From assembly GCA_013398015.1 (NCBI GenBank), contig VZRR01012411.1, forward strand, positions 267,671 through 331,670: a DNA stretch of 64,000 bases, in the 5' to 3' direction. Below are positions 42,601 to 45,600 of this stretch, in pieces (position 1 is the first letter of the stretch; each line of letters begins with the position of its first letter). This stretch comes from Oreocharis arfaki (Eukaryota; Chordata; Aves; Passeriformes; Paramythiidae). The translations under genes were made by a program, and so were the position numbers. The notes under the pieces were generated by a model, which saw only the letters and a program-made list of their open reading frames with translations, had not been told where the DNA came from and made no database searches.

Positions 42601-45600
42601 TCATGTCTACCACTCTCATCTGAATGTTGTGAATACCACAGGGTGTTGTAAGCATCACTAGACACCTATTTCATTGGGATAACTCCCTAGGTGACCAAAC
42701 AAAAGACTGAGATAAGCACAGCCTTTCAGTCACCCCCCACCCCCTTCAAAATCAATATAGGACATGGATTTACTACAGCAGTTCAAATAAAATGTTGTGT
42801 CCTGTGGAGACCTTCATACTTAGTCGAGTGTGCTTTTGCTGACGTTAAATTTACCAAAACAGTACAAGACTCTTAAATGTACCAGATAATTTATTGGAAA
42901 ATCAGTAAAGTCTTTGCACTAAGTGTTTTCCATATAATACTTCAATTTCAATAGCTGCCAAAAATGATTCCTCAATTTGTTCAACTGCTCTAAGATAAAG
43001 GACGCTCTTGACTCAATAACAAAAATTCTAAAGCATGCAGGAACAATTAAATGGATGGTTTAGCACAGAAAAAAGTGATGTATGTGGGTTTGTTGCAGCT
43101 TCCTTTGGTTTGTGTTTGTTTGTTTTTGGTTTTGTTTGGGTTTTTTTCCCTAATAAAGCATTATAACCCCTTATCTTGAATAATTTACATTAGGAAGTGT
43201 TAGATGCATACAAATCCATAAACAACATTATCTTGTAATTTCCAGTGTCTGACGCTATGCCTTGAGGTTCAGTGAGTAACATTATTGGAAGTGCTATGTT
43301 CTTTCAGGATGGTTTTCATTTCCCTACAATACATAAACCCCATAACTAGGTACAACAATTAGAACAGTTGTTCTCTCTTCAGTAATGTGTTTCTCAAGAT
43401 GTACTTAGAAAGCACTCCTATAGAGAAAAGATTAGATAATGTTATAATTATTTCAGTGCTTTCCTTCCACAGTGATGAAGTCTCTCCCTGGTACACGGAT
43501 TGAAGTAAAAGTCTGAAACTGTTATTGCTTAGACCACCCCTGTATGTCATAAATGATAGAGCAGTTACTGACACACATTGATGCTTTTTAGTTTCACATT
43601 TTCTAGGACAATCAGAACAACAGGATTAAGATGTGCTTACCTGAAGTAAATTACTTAGTTCCTGGGTTTTGAGTGTCCTTAAACAGAAGTCACATAAAAT
43701 GCTCTAATTTCGTTCTTGCTCACCTAACAGTGATACCACAGAAACTGCTGCCCGAACTTCTTCCAGGCCCATTTGGTCAGTGCAACCACAGTCACTGTGA
43801 GGGGGAATGGAATGCTGTCGCTGGAGCAGTTAGCCTGGGAGGACACCCTGAATTAACTATTTCTGCTTTCCTGGACTCTGTGGAAGATGGAGTACAAAAC
43901 TTTCCAACAGCATTTGTCAGTGTAACAGCCTTGTTCTTAGCTCACCAGAGATTCTGTGCCTGGTAGATTGGCCCAGAAGGGTGGAAGCATGTCATCCTTG
44001 GCACGTCTCACAGTGATGAGAGGCCCAGCTGAAGCCCTGCTGGCACCTTCACTGGGTGTAGTTTTGTGAGCCTCTACCACAGTGGGTGCACAATCCCGGC
44101 CCCTACCAGACAGTTCTGCGGCCCCTCTGCCACTCCTCTAGGTGAGGAGAGTGTACACAGGTGTCAGTGACATCCTTTCCATGCTGTTCTCTGGTGGTCC
44201 TGGAACTCAAGAGGTGCCCTGATGGGCCCTATGCTACTGTGCAGTGCTTGCCCCAGGGCAGCTGTGATGGCACAGGCGAGGACTAACATCCAGCTGTCCT
44301 GCCAGCCTTGACAGATCCACCACACAGTGTGGAGCAGAGGGCAGCTCCATCCCCTGCTGCTTTGGTTGGCCTGCAGAGATAATGGAGGATGACATTGCAG
44401 CAGGAGCATCCACCCTCAGCAACACAATGTATTTATTTCATATCCTGAACCTGTGGGCCCAGATTAAGGAATGGTCCAGATTTTGTGCAGTAGGGACTGT
44501 GCAGGATATTCTGGACTACTACTTTGAACTTCTCCTCATGTAAATTTTTCCTGCTTCCCAATCTTGTGTGGCATCATATGGAATCCATGGGATCAGTACT
44601 CCTAGAAGTCATACAGGCAAATAACGAGAATGGAGCTCCAGACATGGATCTCTAACTGGGCAGTAGGCATAATGGTGGGCTTTCACTCTAACACCTGTTC
44701 ATGGTCTCCATAGTGAGCTCAAGCCTGCCATGCCATTCTTGAGGCCTGGTTGCTGCCCCAGCTCATAAAGAGAGTAATCACTTCATCTGGAGCAATAGTG
44801 ATTTTCTGTCTCTGTTTCCTGTCAAAAGTCATGACATTAGCAAAATCCTTACAATACCATTTACTTATTCTGACGTTAGAAAAGTTTTTTTGCTCTCTTA
44901 AAACTTTTTTATGAGCAGCGTTGTTTGCTTTGGCCCGATCAACCATCACCCAGGATATTACAGGAGGCTGAAGAGGTTGACATCACTTTTAGACTGACTG
45001 GCAGTCAGAAATATGGGACAACAGAAAAGTCAGCACCTAGAGGTTCAGCGTCAGAGGGATGGTAACACCAGGTGTGACATGTAAAAGGGTGATATGATAT
45101 CAATGCCGACACAAAGATGGATAAATAAGAAAGTGGAGCCACTGACGGCTGACAGTTCCCGGCAAATGTGAAGAATGCGATTTGTCTCTTAATACCTGAA
45201 GATTTAGCCTAAATGACTTAAAAGTAGCCTGCTGGTGCTTGTATGTTTGGTACTGGTTGGAAGACTTGTCAGTGGCAAGGCCACTCAGTGGCTAGAGTTT
45301 ACAAATCCTCCTCTGGAACTGGCATACTATAAGTGCAAACACAGAGAAGAGTTTATGGATTGACTTAACTCAGAAATAGTCTGCTTAACACAAACCACAA
45401 CTTCTCTCCAGTCTGAACTAAATGTGTAGTCACTTCAGACAACCCTCTGAAGAACGTGTTGCTTTTCAGAGCCTTTTGAGATACCAAATCTGTTGTGATG
45501 AGCAACTGGGAGAGCCCATGGCATACCTGCATTTACCAAGTGCAGATTCACAGGAGGATGGAGAACCAGAATGTCTCAGCTGAAAGCCAAAATGGAAAAC

